From: Gemmatimonadota bacterium
GTDB taxonomy: Bacteria > JAAXHH01
DNA: 10,807 nucleotides
NCBI GenBank assembly: GCA_026713285.1
Contig: JAPOOT010000071.1
Span: 1 to 10,807, forward strand
Reading direction: 5' to 3'
The translations under genes and the position numbers were made by a program. Of the stretch, positions 1 to 6,216 are shown one piece after another (within the stretch, counting starts at the first letter, position 1; every line of letters begins with the position of its first letter). The notes below the pieces were generated by a model that made no database searches, was not told the origin of the DNA, and saw only the letters and a program-made list of their open reading frames with translations.

Positions 1-252
1 GGCGTGGTGTCCGAACTGGCGGATCTTCCGGAATATCCTGTCGACTTCGCAGGGGTTCTCGCCCAGGATGCGCGACTTGAGGGCCAGGGCATAGGTCTTG
101 CTCGCGCCGTCACGCACCTCGCCCAGGCCGTGAATGTCCTGGTTGGTATCGAGCCTGATGATCGTTGACGCGCCGATCGTGACCGTGCGCATGTCGGTGA
201 TCCGCAGTTCGCCGGGCCGGGAGGCTGTGTTGACGTTGGCCTCTACGCTCAT
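1..252 (-). CDS. MR/MLE (enolase superfamily) enzyme, N-terminal fragment
   Basis: The first 84 residues of a protein whose remainder lies beyond the window edge. After a 15-residue leader it reads as the N-terminal capping domain of the mandelate racemase/muconate lactonizing enzyme family: a strand with TDMRTVTIG, a strand with IIRLDTNQDIHGLGEV, then a helix and ALALKSRILGENPCEVDRI and RQFGHHA, all in the usual order and spacing. Family members use Mg2+ and active-site acid/base residues to abstract a proton alpha to a carboxylate (sugar-acid dehydratases, racemases, cycloisomerases). The catalytic barrel is outside the window, so the substrate cannot be assigned. The ATG (252-250) overlaps the TGA of the upstream PhyH gene by four bases (ATGA), pointing to translational coupling and one transcription unit. 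Family assignment is fairly sure; specific function is unknown. Confidence 0.85.
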   Translation of the reverse strand, partial: MSVEANVNTASRPGELRITDMRTVTIGASTIIRLDTNQDIHGLGEVRDGASKTYALALKSRILGENPCEVDRIFRKIRQFGHHA

Positions 253-1100
253 GCCTGCTCCTCGGACCAGTGCTTCGGTGGTTTGACGGGGCCGTGATCC
301 CACACGGTGGGGAAGTAATGGCTGGTCAGGAGTTCTCCGGGTTCGACGTCTACCCGTCGTTCCATGATATGCGTCCTGGTCGGTTCGTAACGCGTCCATC
401 CGGGCATGTAGTGCACCGCGATAGCCGGCCGGCCAAATTCGGATGGATTGGGCGGGCTGCCGTGCCACGTAAGGCAGTGGTGAAACATGCACTCGCCCTT
501 CTTGACTTCGCAGGGCACTATTTCCACTTCTTCGTCATCCGGTATGAGGGAAAGATCCGGATCCGGCGTGAAACCGTCTTCGTTCGTCCCGATCGTACCG
601 CCCTTGTGGGGTCCCCAGTGGTGACTGCGCGGCACCATGCGCATGCAGCCGTTCTCGATCGTGGCGTCGTCCAGAGCCACCCACGCGCTCACCAGGTCGG
701 CTGGCTGGATGATCGGCCAGTACGGATGGTCCTGGTGCCAGTCCGTCGCCCCGCCGCGCCGCGGAGGTTTGTACTGGATCTGGTCGTGCCACACCCGCAG
801 TACGTCGGTCCCCATCAGTTCGCAGGCCATCCGGCAGATCCCGGGGTGGTAGAGATGGATGCGGAATCCGTCATCCGCCTGCCAGGTGTTGACCACCTGG
901 ATCACCACGTCTCTTTCCGCCTCGAGTTCCTCGCCGCGCAGGTTACGAACCGCCTCGGCCCTCCCGCGGGACGTGCCCGCGATTACGGTCATCAGGCGGT
1001 CCCGCAATGCGTCGGCCTCATCATCGCTGTAAACGCGGCCCACGTTAAGGAAACCGACCTCCCTGAATCGGTCGATCTGCACCTGGGAAAGGGACACCAT
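249..1100 (-). CDS. PhyH-family Fe(II)/2-oxoglutarate dioxygenase
   Basis: A 283-residue protein of the phytanoyl-CoA dioxygenase (PhyH) family, the usual length for bacterial members. Visible metal-binding motif: H122-x-D124 in TDWHQDHPYWP and distal H213 in TWHGS; R224, eleven residues after the distal His, is the expected 2-oxoglutarate carboxylate ligand. Such enzymes couple decarboxylation of 2-oxoglutarate to hydroxylation of an organic substrate in the cytoplasm. Bacterial homologues act on very diverse small molecules, so phytanoyl-CoA should not be assumed. The start is chosen because an AGGAG (bases 1109-1105) sits four bases before the ATG. Its stop overlaps the start of the MR/MLE gene, so the two are probably made together, and it is divergent from the dehydrogenase/oxidase pair at 1286-3450. 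Family sure, substrate unknown. Confidence 0.93.
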   Translation of the reverse strand: MVSLSQVQIDRFREVGFLNVGRVYSDDEADALRDRLMTVIAGTSRGRAEAVRNLRGEELEAERDVVIQVVNTWQADDGFRIHLYHPGICRMACELMGTDVLRVWHDQIQYKPPRRGGATDWHQDHPYWPIIQPADLVSAWVALDDATIENGCMRMVPRSHHWGPHKGGTIGTNEDGFTPDPDLSLIPDDEEVEIVPCEVKKGECMFHHCLTWHGSPPNPSEFGRPAIAVHYMPGWTRYEPTRTHIMERRVDVEPGELLTSHYFPTVWDHGPVKPPKHWSEEQA

Positions 1101-1156
1101 GCAACTCCTGGTCTGTATTCGGTTTTGAGCTAATGGATCGTGGAAAGATTGGTGCG

Positions 1157-1185
1157 AACGTAGCGGAAACGGGACCGGATGTCAA
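1157..1185 (-). promoter_or_regulatory. Candidate sigma70-type promoter for the PhyH-MR/MLE operon
   Basis: On the minus strand a perfect -35 hexamer TTGACA (1185-1180) is followed after 17 bases by TACGTT (1162-1157), which keeps the important TA...T of the -10 element. This places a transcript start roughly 50 bases before the PhyH ATG. It is a pattern match only. On the opposite strand, TTGACG (1209-1214) with a poor -10 (TACTTC, 1232-1237) is the best match I see for the divergent dehydrogenase gene. Confidence 0.35.
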
Positions 1186-1285
1186 GCCTCATATCCACTC
1201 GAATTCGCTTGACGATGCCACGTCCGGCATTTACTTCCCGGTAACCCGAAACAGTCTCAGTCAATGCACACAGAGGAACCGTAAA

Positions 1286-2281
1286 ATGTCGATTCGTATG
1301 GCGCAATACGGCACCGGTCACGGGCATGCCGCCGGCAAACTTCAGTCCATGTTGACCAACCCGGACGTCGAGTGCGTCGGGGTGTTCGAGCCCAATGCGG
1401 AGAGGAGGGCCGCCCTGGAACACGTCGGCGGTCCGTACGCGGACGTCCGCTGGTTCGAATGCGCGAAGGATATGCTCGGGGACCCGGCGGTCGTCGCCGT
1501 CGCGTCGGAAGGCCGAAACGACGAAAGCCTGGTCCAGACCGAAGAGATCGTCCGCGCCGGCAAGCATGCCTGGTATGACAAGCCCGCCGGGGACGACTGG
1601 CCCGCATGGCAGCGTGTTGCCGCGTTGGCGGTAAAGGCGAACCTGCAGGTGCAGATGGGGTACATGTTCCGGTATCACGACGGGTTCGTCAAAATCGCAG
1701 ACTGGGCTCGGTCCGGTATGCTGGGCAACGTATTTTCCATACGGGCGCACATGTCGACAAACGTTCCACCCTCTTCCCGAGAGGTAATCAGCACCCACAG
1801 GGGCGGCATATTCTACGACCTGGCCGGCCACATGCTCGACCAGGTGGTCTGGATCCTCGGCCGTCCGTCAAAAGTAACCGCGTTTCTGCGAAACGAGACC
1901 GGGGAAGTCGCCGCCTTTACCGATAACGGCCTGGGTGTATTCGAATACGAGCACGCCATGGCCACCGTGGATATCGCCGCCATGGAACCTTCCCCGGCCG
2001 CGCGCCGTTTCGAGGTGTACGGAACGGAGGGCAGCGCCATACTCCTCGAACCCTTCGAACCGGGCACGGAGATCCGGCTGGTCCTGACCGGCGACCGGGA
2101 CGGGTATCCCGCGGGAGAATCCCGGGTGTGCGTGGAGGGCCGAAGCCGCCAGGTACTGTACGACCTCGAGCTGGCGTCGTTTCTGAAAACCATATCCGGA
2201 GATCAGCCGCCGGACCGTCCCCTGTCCCACGAACTGCTCGTGCAGGAGACCCTGCTCCGCGCGACACGGGGCCTGTCGTGA
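1286..2281 (+). CDS. Gfo/Idh/MocA-family NAD(P)-dependent oxidoreductase
   Basis: A 331-residue protein with an N-terminal Rossmann fold (glycine motif GTGHGHAAG at 9-17, strand-end acidic E35) and a C-terminal alpha/beta dimerisation domain. The EKP catalytic motif of the family appears as D98-K99-P100 in WYDKPAGDD, so the catalytic Lys is kept. The region GGIFYDLAGHMLDQ (173-186) carries the conserved Asp/His pair (D178, H182). Members oxidise or reduce sugars, inositols and related alcohols with NAD(P); substrate here is not readable. The ATG at 1286 is preferred over an in-frame ATG at 1133 because AGAGGA (1272-1277) lies eight bases upstream and the Rossmann strand begins right after it; the 51 upstream residues look unlike protein. 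The 3' end overlaps the flavoprotein gene (GTGA, 2278-2281), so the two are likely co-translated. Confidence 0.92.
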   Translation: MSIRMAQYGTGHGHAAGKLQSMLTNPDVECVGVFEPNAERRAALEHVGGPYADVRWFECAKDMLGDPAVVAVASEGRNDESLVQTEEIVRAGKHAWYDKPAGDDWPAWQRVAALAVKANLQVQMGYMFRYHDGFVKIADWARSGMLGNVFSIRAHMSTNVPPSSREVISTHRGGIFYDLAGHMLDQVVWILGRPSKVTAFLRNETGEVAAFTDNGLGVFEYEHAMATVDIAAMEPSPAARRFEVYGTEGSAILLEPFEPGTEIRLVLTGDRDGYPAGESRVCVEGRSRQVLYDLELASFLKTISGDQPPDRPLSHELLVQETLLRATRGLS

Positions 2282-3450
2282 GCCGGCAGGAGAACCAGTA
2301 CGATGTCATCGTGATCGGCGGAGGGGTCGTCGGTGTGTCCACCGCCTATGTCCTGGCAAGGCGTGGAAAACGCGTTCTTCTGCTAGAAAGATACGCGCCC
2401 GCACACCCACACGGCAGTTCGCACGGCGACAGCCGGATGATCCGTTTCGATTACGAAAAGCACGTGTACGTGGAAATGGCGTCACGGGCATTCCGATTCT
2501 GGGAAGACCTCGCGAAACGCATGGGCAGGCCGCTGTTCAGGCAGACCGGGATCTGCAACCTGGCGCCAGCCGATGCTGAGGTACTCGGTGTCCTGGAAAA
2601 CCGGTTGCTGGACTGCGGACTACCCTACGAGCGGCTGTCCGGCGCTGCCTTTTCCCGCCGTTTCCCCCAATTGAACCTGTCGCGGAACAGCGAAGCGATC
2701 TACCAGCCCGACAGCGCGGTACTTTTTGCGGACGTATTGGTACGGAGTCTGTGGGACTGCGTCCTGGAAGATGGCGTGGACGCCCTGACGGAAACGGAAG
2801 TCGCTTCGATCTATCCTCGCGAAGACTGTGTCGAGGTGACTGCGTCCGACGGGCGCTCCTGGTCAGGCGCCAGCCTGGTGCTGGCGGCGGGCGGATGGAC
2901 GGGACGGTGGCTTGACGCGCTGGGGATCAACGCCAGGTTGGTGATCACGCGCGAACTGCTGGCCTACTTTCCGCAGGCCGGGCCGGTCCCGCACGAGGCG
3001 GGTGCCATGCCCAACGTGATCGACTATCACACTTCCGATCCCTTTTATTGCGTGCCCCAGGTACAGGTGCCTGGCGTGAAAGCCGGCTGCCATAGAACCG
3101 GCCGTATCGTCGATGCCGATGACCCCGAAGTCGTGGATCGCGCCAATCTCGCCGCGGTGCAGGCATTCGTCGGCCGAAGATGTCCCCACCTTGCCCGCGA
3201 TCCCGTCGCGGTGAAACACTGCCTCTACACCAACTCCGCGGATTACCACTTCATCCTGGATCGCCATCCAGAATTCAGCCACGTAGTCGTGGCAGCGGGA
3301 TTTTCGGGGCACGGGTTCAAGTTCGGCCCGGTACTGGGCGAGATCCTGGCCGCCAAACTGTTCGACGAAACGCCGCCGGTTGACACGAGCCTCTTCGCAC
3401 TCGAGCGATTCAGCCGTCCAGGCGAACTGAAACCCCGTACGGTCGCGTAA
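2278..3450 (+). CDS. FAD-dependent amine oxidase, sarcosine/N-methyltryptophan oxidase-like
   Basis: A 390-residue flavoprotein of the monomeric sarcosine oxidase/N-methyltryptophan oxidase group (about 390 residues is usual). The ADP-binding motif IVIGGGVVGVSTAY is at 11-24 with acidic E37 at the end of the second strand. HGSSHGDSRMIR (45-56) matches the flavin-proximal segment of the family. K268 and H272 in GVKAGCH match the oxygen-activating Lys and the active-site His of sarcosine oxidase, and C315 in KHCLYTN matches the Cys that carries FAD covalently. GFSGHGFKFGPVLGE (341-355) is the C-terminal FAD site. Predicted reaction: oxidation of a secondary amine or N-methyl amino acid to an imine, with H2O2 released. 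The GTG start at 2278 overlaps the preceding stop (GTGA) and directly precedes the first beta strand; an upstream ATG at 2128 would lie inside the dehydrogenase gene. Exact amine substrate unknown. Confidence 0.92.
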   Translation: MSRQENQYDVIVIGGGVVGVSTAYVLARRGKRVLLLERYAPAHPHGSSHGDSRMIRFDYEKHVYVEMASRAFRFWEDLAKRMGRPLFRQTGICNLAPADAEVLGVLENRLLDCGLPYERLSGAAFSRRFPQLNLSRNSEAIYQPDSAVLFADVLVRSLWDCVLEDGVDALTETEVASIYPREDCVEVTASDGRSWSGASLVLAAGGWTGRWLDALGINARLVITRELLAYFPQAGPVPHEAGAMPNVIDYHTSDPFYCVPQVQVPGVKAGCHRTGRIVDADDPEVVDRANLAAVQAFVGRRCPHLARDPVAVKHCLYTNSADYHFILDRHPEFSHVVVAAGFSGHGFKFGPVLGEILAAKLFDETPPVDTSLFALERFSRPGELKPRTVA

Positions 3451-3547
3451 TTCGGTGTTTAAGCCGTCCAGGCGAACTGAATTCTCGTACGATAGCCTAG
3501 CACTCATGGCACCATCCAGGCGTACTGTAACCCGTACGATCACTTAG
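3412..3547 (+). repeat. Three imperfect tandem copies of the oxidase gene's 3' end
   Basis: Copy 1 (3412-3450) is the last 12 codons plus stop of the flavoprotein gene. Copy 2 (3462-3500) begins with the same 20 bases and is 32/39 identical by hand alignment; read in the matching frame it still encodes SRPGELNSRTIA and a stop, against SRPGELKPRTVA in the gene. Copy 3 (3510-3547) is more decayed, with one base lost, but keeps TCCAGGCG, CCCGTACGAT and a terminal TAG. The periods are 50 and 48 bases. It looks like tandem duplication followed by drift. Confidence 0.8.
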
Positions 3548-3586
3548 GTTCTGCGAGGTAGTTTCAGTAGATACAATGTATATACA

Positions 3587-3627
3587 GCGCGGAGGTCGCG
3601 ATCGCACGGTGCGGAGGTCGCGAACGC
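3587..3627 (+). repeat. Pair of G+C-rich direct repeats
   Basis: The 13-mer GCGGAGGTCGCGA occurs at 3589-3601 and again at 3611-3623, a period of 22 bases; with two mismatches the match extends to about 19 bases (3587-3605 and 3609-3627). It lies between the convergent oxidase and amidohydrolase genes, about 40 bases past the amidohydrolase stop. Just before it is a short perfect inverted repeat ATACA-A-TGTAT (3571-3581), too small to be a convincing terminator. The rest of 3451-3667 shows no gene. Confidence 0.7.
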
Positions 3628-3667
3628 GGGGAGCAGTTGTCGCAAAATACGTTATGGTTCCTGCGGA

Positions 3668-4855
3668 TTACGCGAACCGGTGACCGTCCTTGAATACGCC
3701 GACGATCCGCCGGATTGCACTTATATCCTGAAGCGGATCCCCGTCGACCGCCAGGATATCGGCGCGTTTCCCGGGTTCCAGGGAGCCGATCCGGTTTTCC
3801 ATGCCCAGCATTTCGGCCGCACGGCTCGTGGAGGCGATTATGGCGCCCATGGGTGAGAAGCCGCAGCACTGGACGGCGATGACGAGGCCTCCGGTGAAAT
3901 CCTCGAACCGGGTGTCCGTGACCCCCGCATCGCTGGATATGACCATGGGCACGCCTTCTTCCTGCGTACGCCGCAGCAGGGCGAACCGCTCGCCTAGTTC
4001 GCTGTTCAGCAATTCTTCCACCTCTTCCGGCGAACCCGTCCTCGGTCCGGTGATGGTGTGGCTGACGTAGAGCCCTTTCTTCCGGATCAGATCGACGGCA
4101 TCCTCGTCGTAGCGGTGTCCTTCTTCCTCTCCCATCCACGAACAGTGCTCGATGCTGTCGGTGCCGGCGATGGCACAGTTCATTATGCCTTCGGTCCCGT
4201 GGGCGTGGGCGGCGACCTTCCTTCCGAGACGATGGGCGTCCTGGACGAGGGCCGTCAGCGTCTCCGCCGAATACTGGGCGCGGCGGATGTTGCTGCCGGG
4301 GGTCAGACCTCCGCCGGTGGCACACACCTTGACCCAGTCCACCCCCATGGTGACCACCGTGCGCACGGCCTTCAGCACCTCCTCCTTGCTGTCCGCGCCG
4401 ATCCCCATGTAGTGAAGGTGTCCCGCCGTCGTGGTGATGGGCAGTCCGCAGGCGAGAATGCGCGGACCTTCGAGCTCACCCGCGTCGATGGCTCGCTTCA
4501 GCGTCAGCGTTACGCCAAACACGTCGGCGCAGTCCCGCACGGTCGTCACGCCGCCCTGCAGGGCCAGGCGGGCATTGCCGGCGGCTTCGACCACCGACTC
4601 CACGGCGTTCTTGCGCGCCAGGGAGGTTACGCAGTCCTCCTTCGCGTTCATGACGAGGTGCACGTGGGTATCGATGAGACCGGGGAGGAGGGTGGCCGTA
4701 CCCAGGTCGATGACTTCCGCGTCGCGGGGAATGGGAAGGCTATCGCGGGAACCGACGGCTTCTATCCGATTGCCGTCCAACAGGATCATCCCATTGGGAA
4801 TCGGGATTTCACCCTTCCCGTTAATGATCGAGCCGCCCTGGATGGCTTTTAGCAA
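3668..4855 (-). CDS. Imidazolonepropionase-like metal-dependent amidohydrolase
   Basis: A 395-residue amidohydrolase-superfamily protein of the COG1228 (imidazolonepropionase/prolidase-like) group, close to the usual 400-430 residues. Metal ligands in order: H64-x-H66 in IDTHVHL, K176 in VDWVKVCATGG (probable carboxylated bridging Lys), H217/H219 in AAHAHG, H237 in SIEHCSW and D309 in ISSDAGV; this is the set of a two-metal active site. The N- and C-terminal beta-sandwich strands (GNRIEAVG, GSLEPGKRADILAV) are present. Related enzymes hydrolyse Xaa-Pro or Xaa-Arg/Lys dipeptides and N-acyl amino acids or cyclic amides; the substrate cannot be chosen from sequence. No signal peptide is seen, so it should be cytoplasmic. 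The start is a TTG with GGGAG (4868-4864) eight bases upstream and no better in-frame codon nearby. It lies 23 bases after accA on the same strand and is probably co-transcribed with it. Confidence 0.9.
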   Translation of the reverse strand: MLKAIQGGSIINGKGEIPIPNGMILLDGNRIEAVGSRDSLPIPRDAEVIDLGTATLLPGLIDTHVHLVMNAKEDCVTSLARKNAVESVVEAAGNARLALQGGVTTVRDCADVFGVTLTLKRAIDAGELEGPRILACGLPITTTAGHLHYMGIGADSKEEVLKAVRTVVTMGVDWVKVCATGGGLTPGSNIRRAQYSAETLTALVQDAHRLGRKVAAHAHGTEGIMNCAIAGTDSIEHCSWMGEEEGHRYDEDAVDLIRKKGLYVSHTITGPRTGSPEEVEELLNSELGERFALLRRTQEEGVPMVISSDAGVTDTRFEDFTGGLVIAVQCCGFSPMGAIIASTSRAAEMLGMENRIGSLEPGKRADILAVDGDPLQDISAIRRIVGVFKDGHRFA

Positions 4856-4878
4856 GAATCCCGCTCCCGGATTCCGAT

Positions 4879-5880
4879 TTACGATTGGTCGTCCGCGGTG
4901 GGTACTACATCGTATGCGCCCATGCTGCTGTACTTTTCCAGCCGGGCTTCGAGGCGCTCCTCGACGGACTGTTCGCCCGCCTCGTGCAACGCCTTGAGGA
5001 TGGATTTTCTGACATTGGCTATGGATGTTTCGTGGTCGCGGTGCGCACCTCCGAAGGGCTCGGGGACGATTTCGTCGATGACGCCGAACTGCAGCAGGTC
5101 GGTGGCAGAAAGGCGGAGGGCTTCCGCGCAGTCCGCCTTGCGGGCCGCGGCCTTCTCCTGGTCTTTCCAGAGGATGGTGGAACAGGGTTCGGGGCTGATC
5201 ACCGAATACCAGGCGTTCTCCATCATGATGACCCGGTCGCCCACGCCGATGCCCAGGGCGCCGCCGCTGGCGCCTTCGCCGATGACCATGACGATGATCG
5301 GTACGCGCAGACGTCCCATCTCGTAAATGTTCCGTGCGATGGCTTCCGCCTGGCCCCGTTCTTCGGCGCCCGCGCCGGGATAGGCTCCAGGGGTGTCGAC
5401 GAGGGAAAGGACCGGCATGTCGAACTTCTCGGCCAGCCTCATGATGCGCAGGGCCTTGCGGTATCCCTCGGGACCCGCCATGCCGAAATTGCGCATCACG
5501 TTTTCCTTGGTGTTCTTTCCCTTCTGGTGGCCCACGACGGCGATGGGCCGTCCGTCCATTTTCGCCAGTCCTGTGACCATGGCCTTGTCATCCCCGAAAG
5601 ACCGGTCACCGTGCAACTCGACGAAGTCCGTCATCATCCCGTTGATGTAATCGAGCGTATGGGGGCGGTTCGGATGGCGGGCGATGAGCACGCGCTGCCA
5701 CCGGGTGAGGTTGGCATAGGTCTTCTGCCGCTGACGGACCACTTCCTCTTCCAGGCGCTGGATCTCATCGGCCAGGGCATCGAGGTTTTCGGTCACCGCA
5801 TAGTTTCTCATTTCCTCGATGCGTTTTTCGAGCTCGTAAATCGGCTTTTCGAATTCGAGAATCGGGCCGTTTTCTTCCAT
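4879..5880 (-). CDS. accA: Acetyl-CoA carboxylase carboxyltransferase subunit alpha
   Basis: A 333-residue AccA (E. coli protein about 319). With AccD it forms the alpha2beta2 carboxyltransferase that moves the carboxyl group from carboxybiotin-BCCP to acetyl-CoA, giving malonyl-CoA for fatty acid synthesis. Seen: an N-terminal helical segment typical of AccA (FEKPIYELEKRIEEMR, 10-25), then the crotonase-like core with GHQKGKNTKENVMRNFGM (117-134), SLVDTPGAYPGAGAEERGQ (159-177), GEGASGGALGIGVGD (201-215), YSVISPEPCSTILWK (225-239) and PEPFGGAHRD (273-282). The ATG at 5880 has GGAG six bases upstream and begins at the canonical N terminus; an in-frame ATG at 5970 would add 30 unconserved residues. 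There is no accD beside it and no AccD zinc-ribbon domain is fused. The C-terminal tail after about residue 305 is short and acidic. Very sure. Confidence 0.97.
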   Translation of the reverse strand: MEENGPILEFEKPIYELEKRIEEMRNYAVTENLDALADEIQRLEEEVVRQRQKTYANLTRWQRVLIARHPNRPHTLDYINGMMTDFVELHGDRSFGDDKAMVTGLAKMDGRPIAVVGHQKGKNTKENVMRNFGMAGPEGYRKALRIMRLAEKFDMPVLSLVDTPGAYPGAGAEERGQAEAIARNIYEMGRLRVPIIVMVIGEGASGGALGIGVGDRVIMMENAWYSVISPEPCSTILWKDQEKAAARKADCAEALRLSATDLLQFGVIDEIVPEPFGGAHRDHETSIANVRKSILKALHEAGEQSVEERLEARLEKYSSMGAYDVVPTADDQS

Positions 5881-5969
5881 GGTATGCTCCGGGCTTTGCC
5901 GTCCGGGTTTCATAAACTGTAATCGCGGCGGACTCATGTGCTGCAAGATCGTCTCGCCGCGTTTCCTCA

Positions 5970-5998
5970 AATAAAGACGAACCGATGCGACCTGTCAA
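5970..5998 (-). promoter_or_regulatory. Candidate accA promoter
   Basis: On the minus strand TTGACA (5998-5993) is separated by 17 bases from TTTATT (5975-5970), which matches four of six -10 consensus positions. It would give an accA leader of roughly 80 bases. Pattern match only. Confidence 0.35.
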
Positions 5999-6140
5999 GT
6001 GTGGGGGGCCGGTGGACGGATTCGGTCTGTCAACTTTCAATCGCTGATGCCTGTAATACCGTTTCCGGAGAGTCATGCAATGTTCAGTTCGCCGGTCTCC
6101 CGTCAGCGGGGCAAACTCCTTGACCTTCCCTGGGCGAAAA

Positions 6141-6198
6141 GGTTAGTTGCCGTTACCCGCGATCCAGTCCCAGACTAACCGGCGACTTTGTCCGCCGG
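6141..6198 (+). promoter_or_regulatory. Two abutting inverted repeats in the leader of the second PhyH gene
   Basis: GGTTAGT (6141-6147) is perfectly complementary to ACTAACC (6174-6180) across a 26-base loop. CCGGCG (6179-6184) is perfectly complementary to CGCCGG (6193-6198) across an 8-base loop, two bases before the purine-rich Shine-Dalgarno (6201-6207). The two structures share bases 6179-6180, so they cannot both form completely. They could be an operator, a simple leader switch, or chance in G+C-rich DNA. Confidence 0.4.
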
Positions 6199-6216
6199 GT
6201 GGAAGGATTTCTATCC

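Larger units (their letters stand above)
5881..6216. other. Divergent intergenic region between accA and the second PhyH gene
   Basis: A 336-base stretch with no supported gene. It holds the accA Shine-Dalgarno (GGAG, minus strand) and a candidate accA promoter at 5998-5970. On the plus strand there is a weak candidate promoter TTGACC (6120-6125), 17 bases, TTAGTT (6143-6148), and two abutting inverted repeats at 6141-6198 just before the next gene. TGTAAT at 6052-6057 resembles a -10 box but has no matching -35. I see nothing else. Confidence 0.6.

Noticed and set aside
270..1133. Long plus-strand open frame (287 codons) opposite the first PhyH gene
   Set aside because: It is antisense to a gene with intact catalytic motifs and good start signals, and its protein shows no recognisable family features. 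Long antisense frames are expected in G+C-rich coding DNA.
1133..1285. N-terminal extension of the Gfo/Idh/MocA protein to an ATG at 1133
   Set aside because: The extra 51 residues look unlike protein, cross the divergent control region, and a better ATG with AGAGGA eight bases upstream sits exactly before the Rossmann fold.
3412..3547. Repeat units as a CRISPR array
   Set aside because: There are only three units, divergent from each other, with spacers of about 10 bases and an origin clearly in the adjacent gene end.
3571..3581. Short inverted repeat ATACA-A-TGTAT as a transcription terminator
   Set aside because: The stem is A+T-rich with a one-base loop and no following U-tract, so it does not fit an intrinsic terminator on either strand.
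4885..5922. Plus-strand open frame (345 codons) opposite accA
   Set aside because: It mirrors the codon structure of the certain accA gene and has no recognisable motif. The same applies to the plus-strand frame at 4058-4852 opposite the amidohydrolase.
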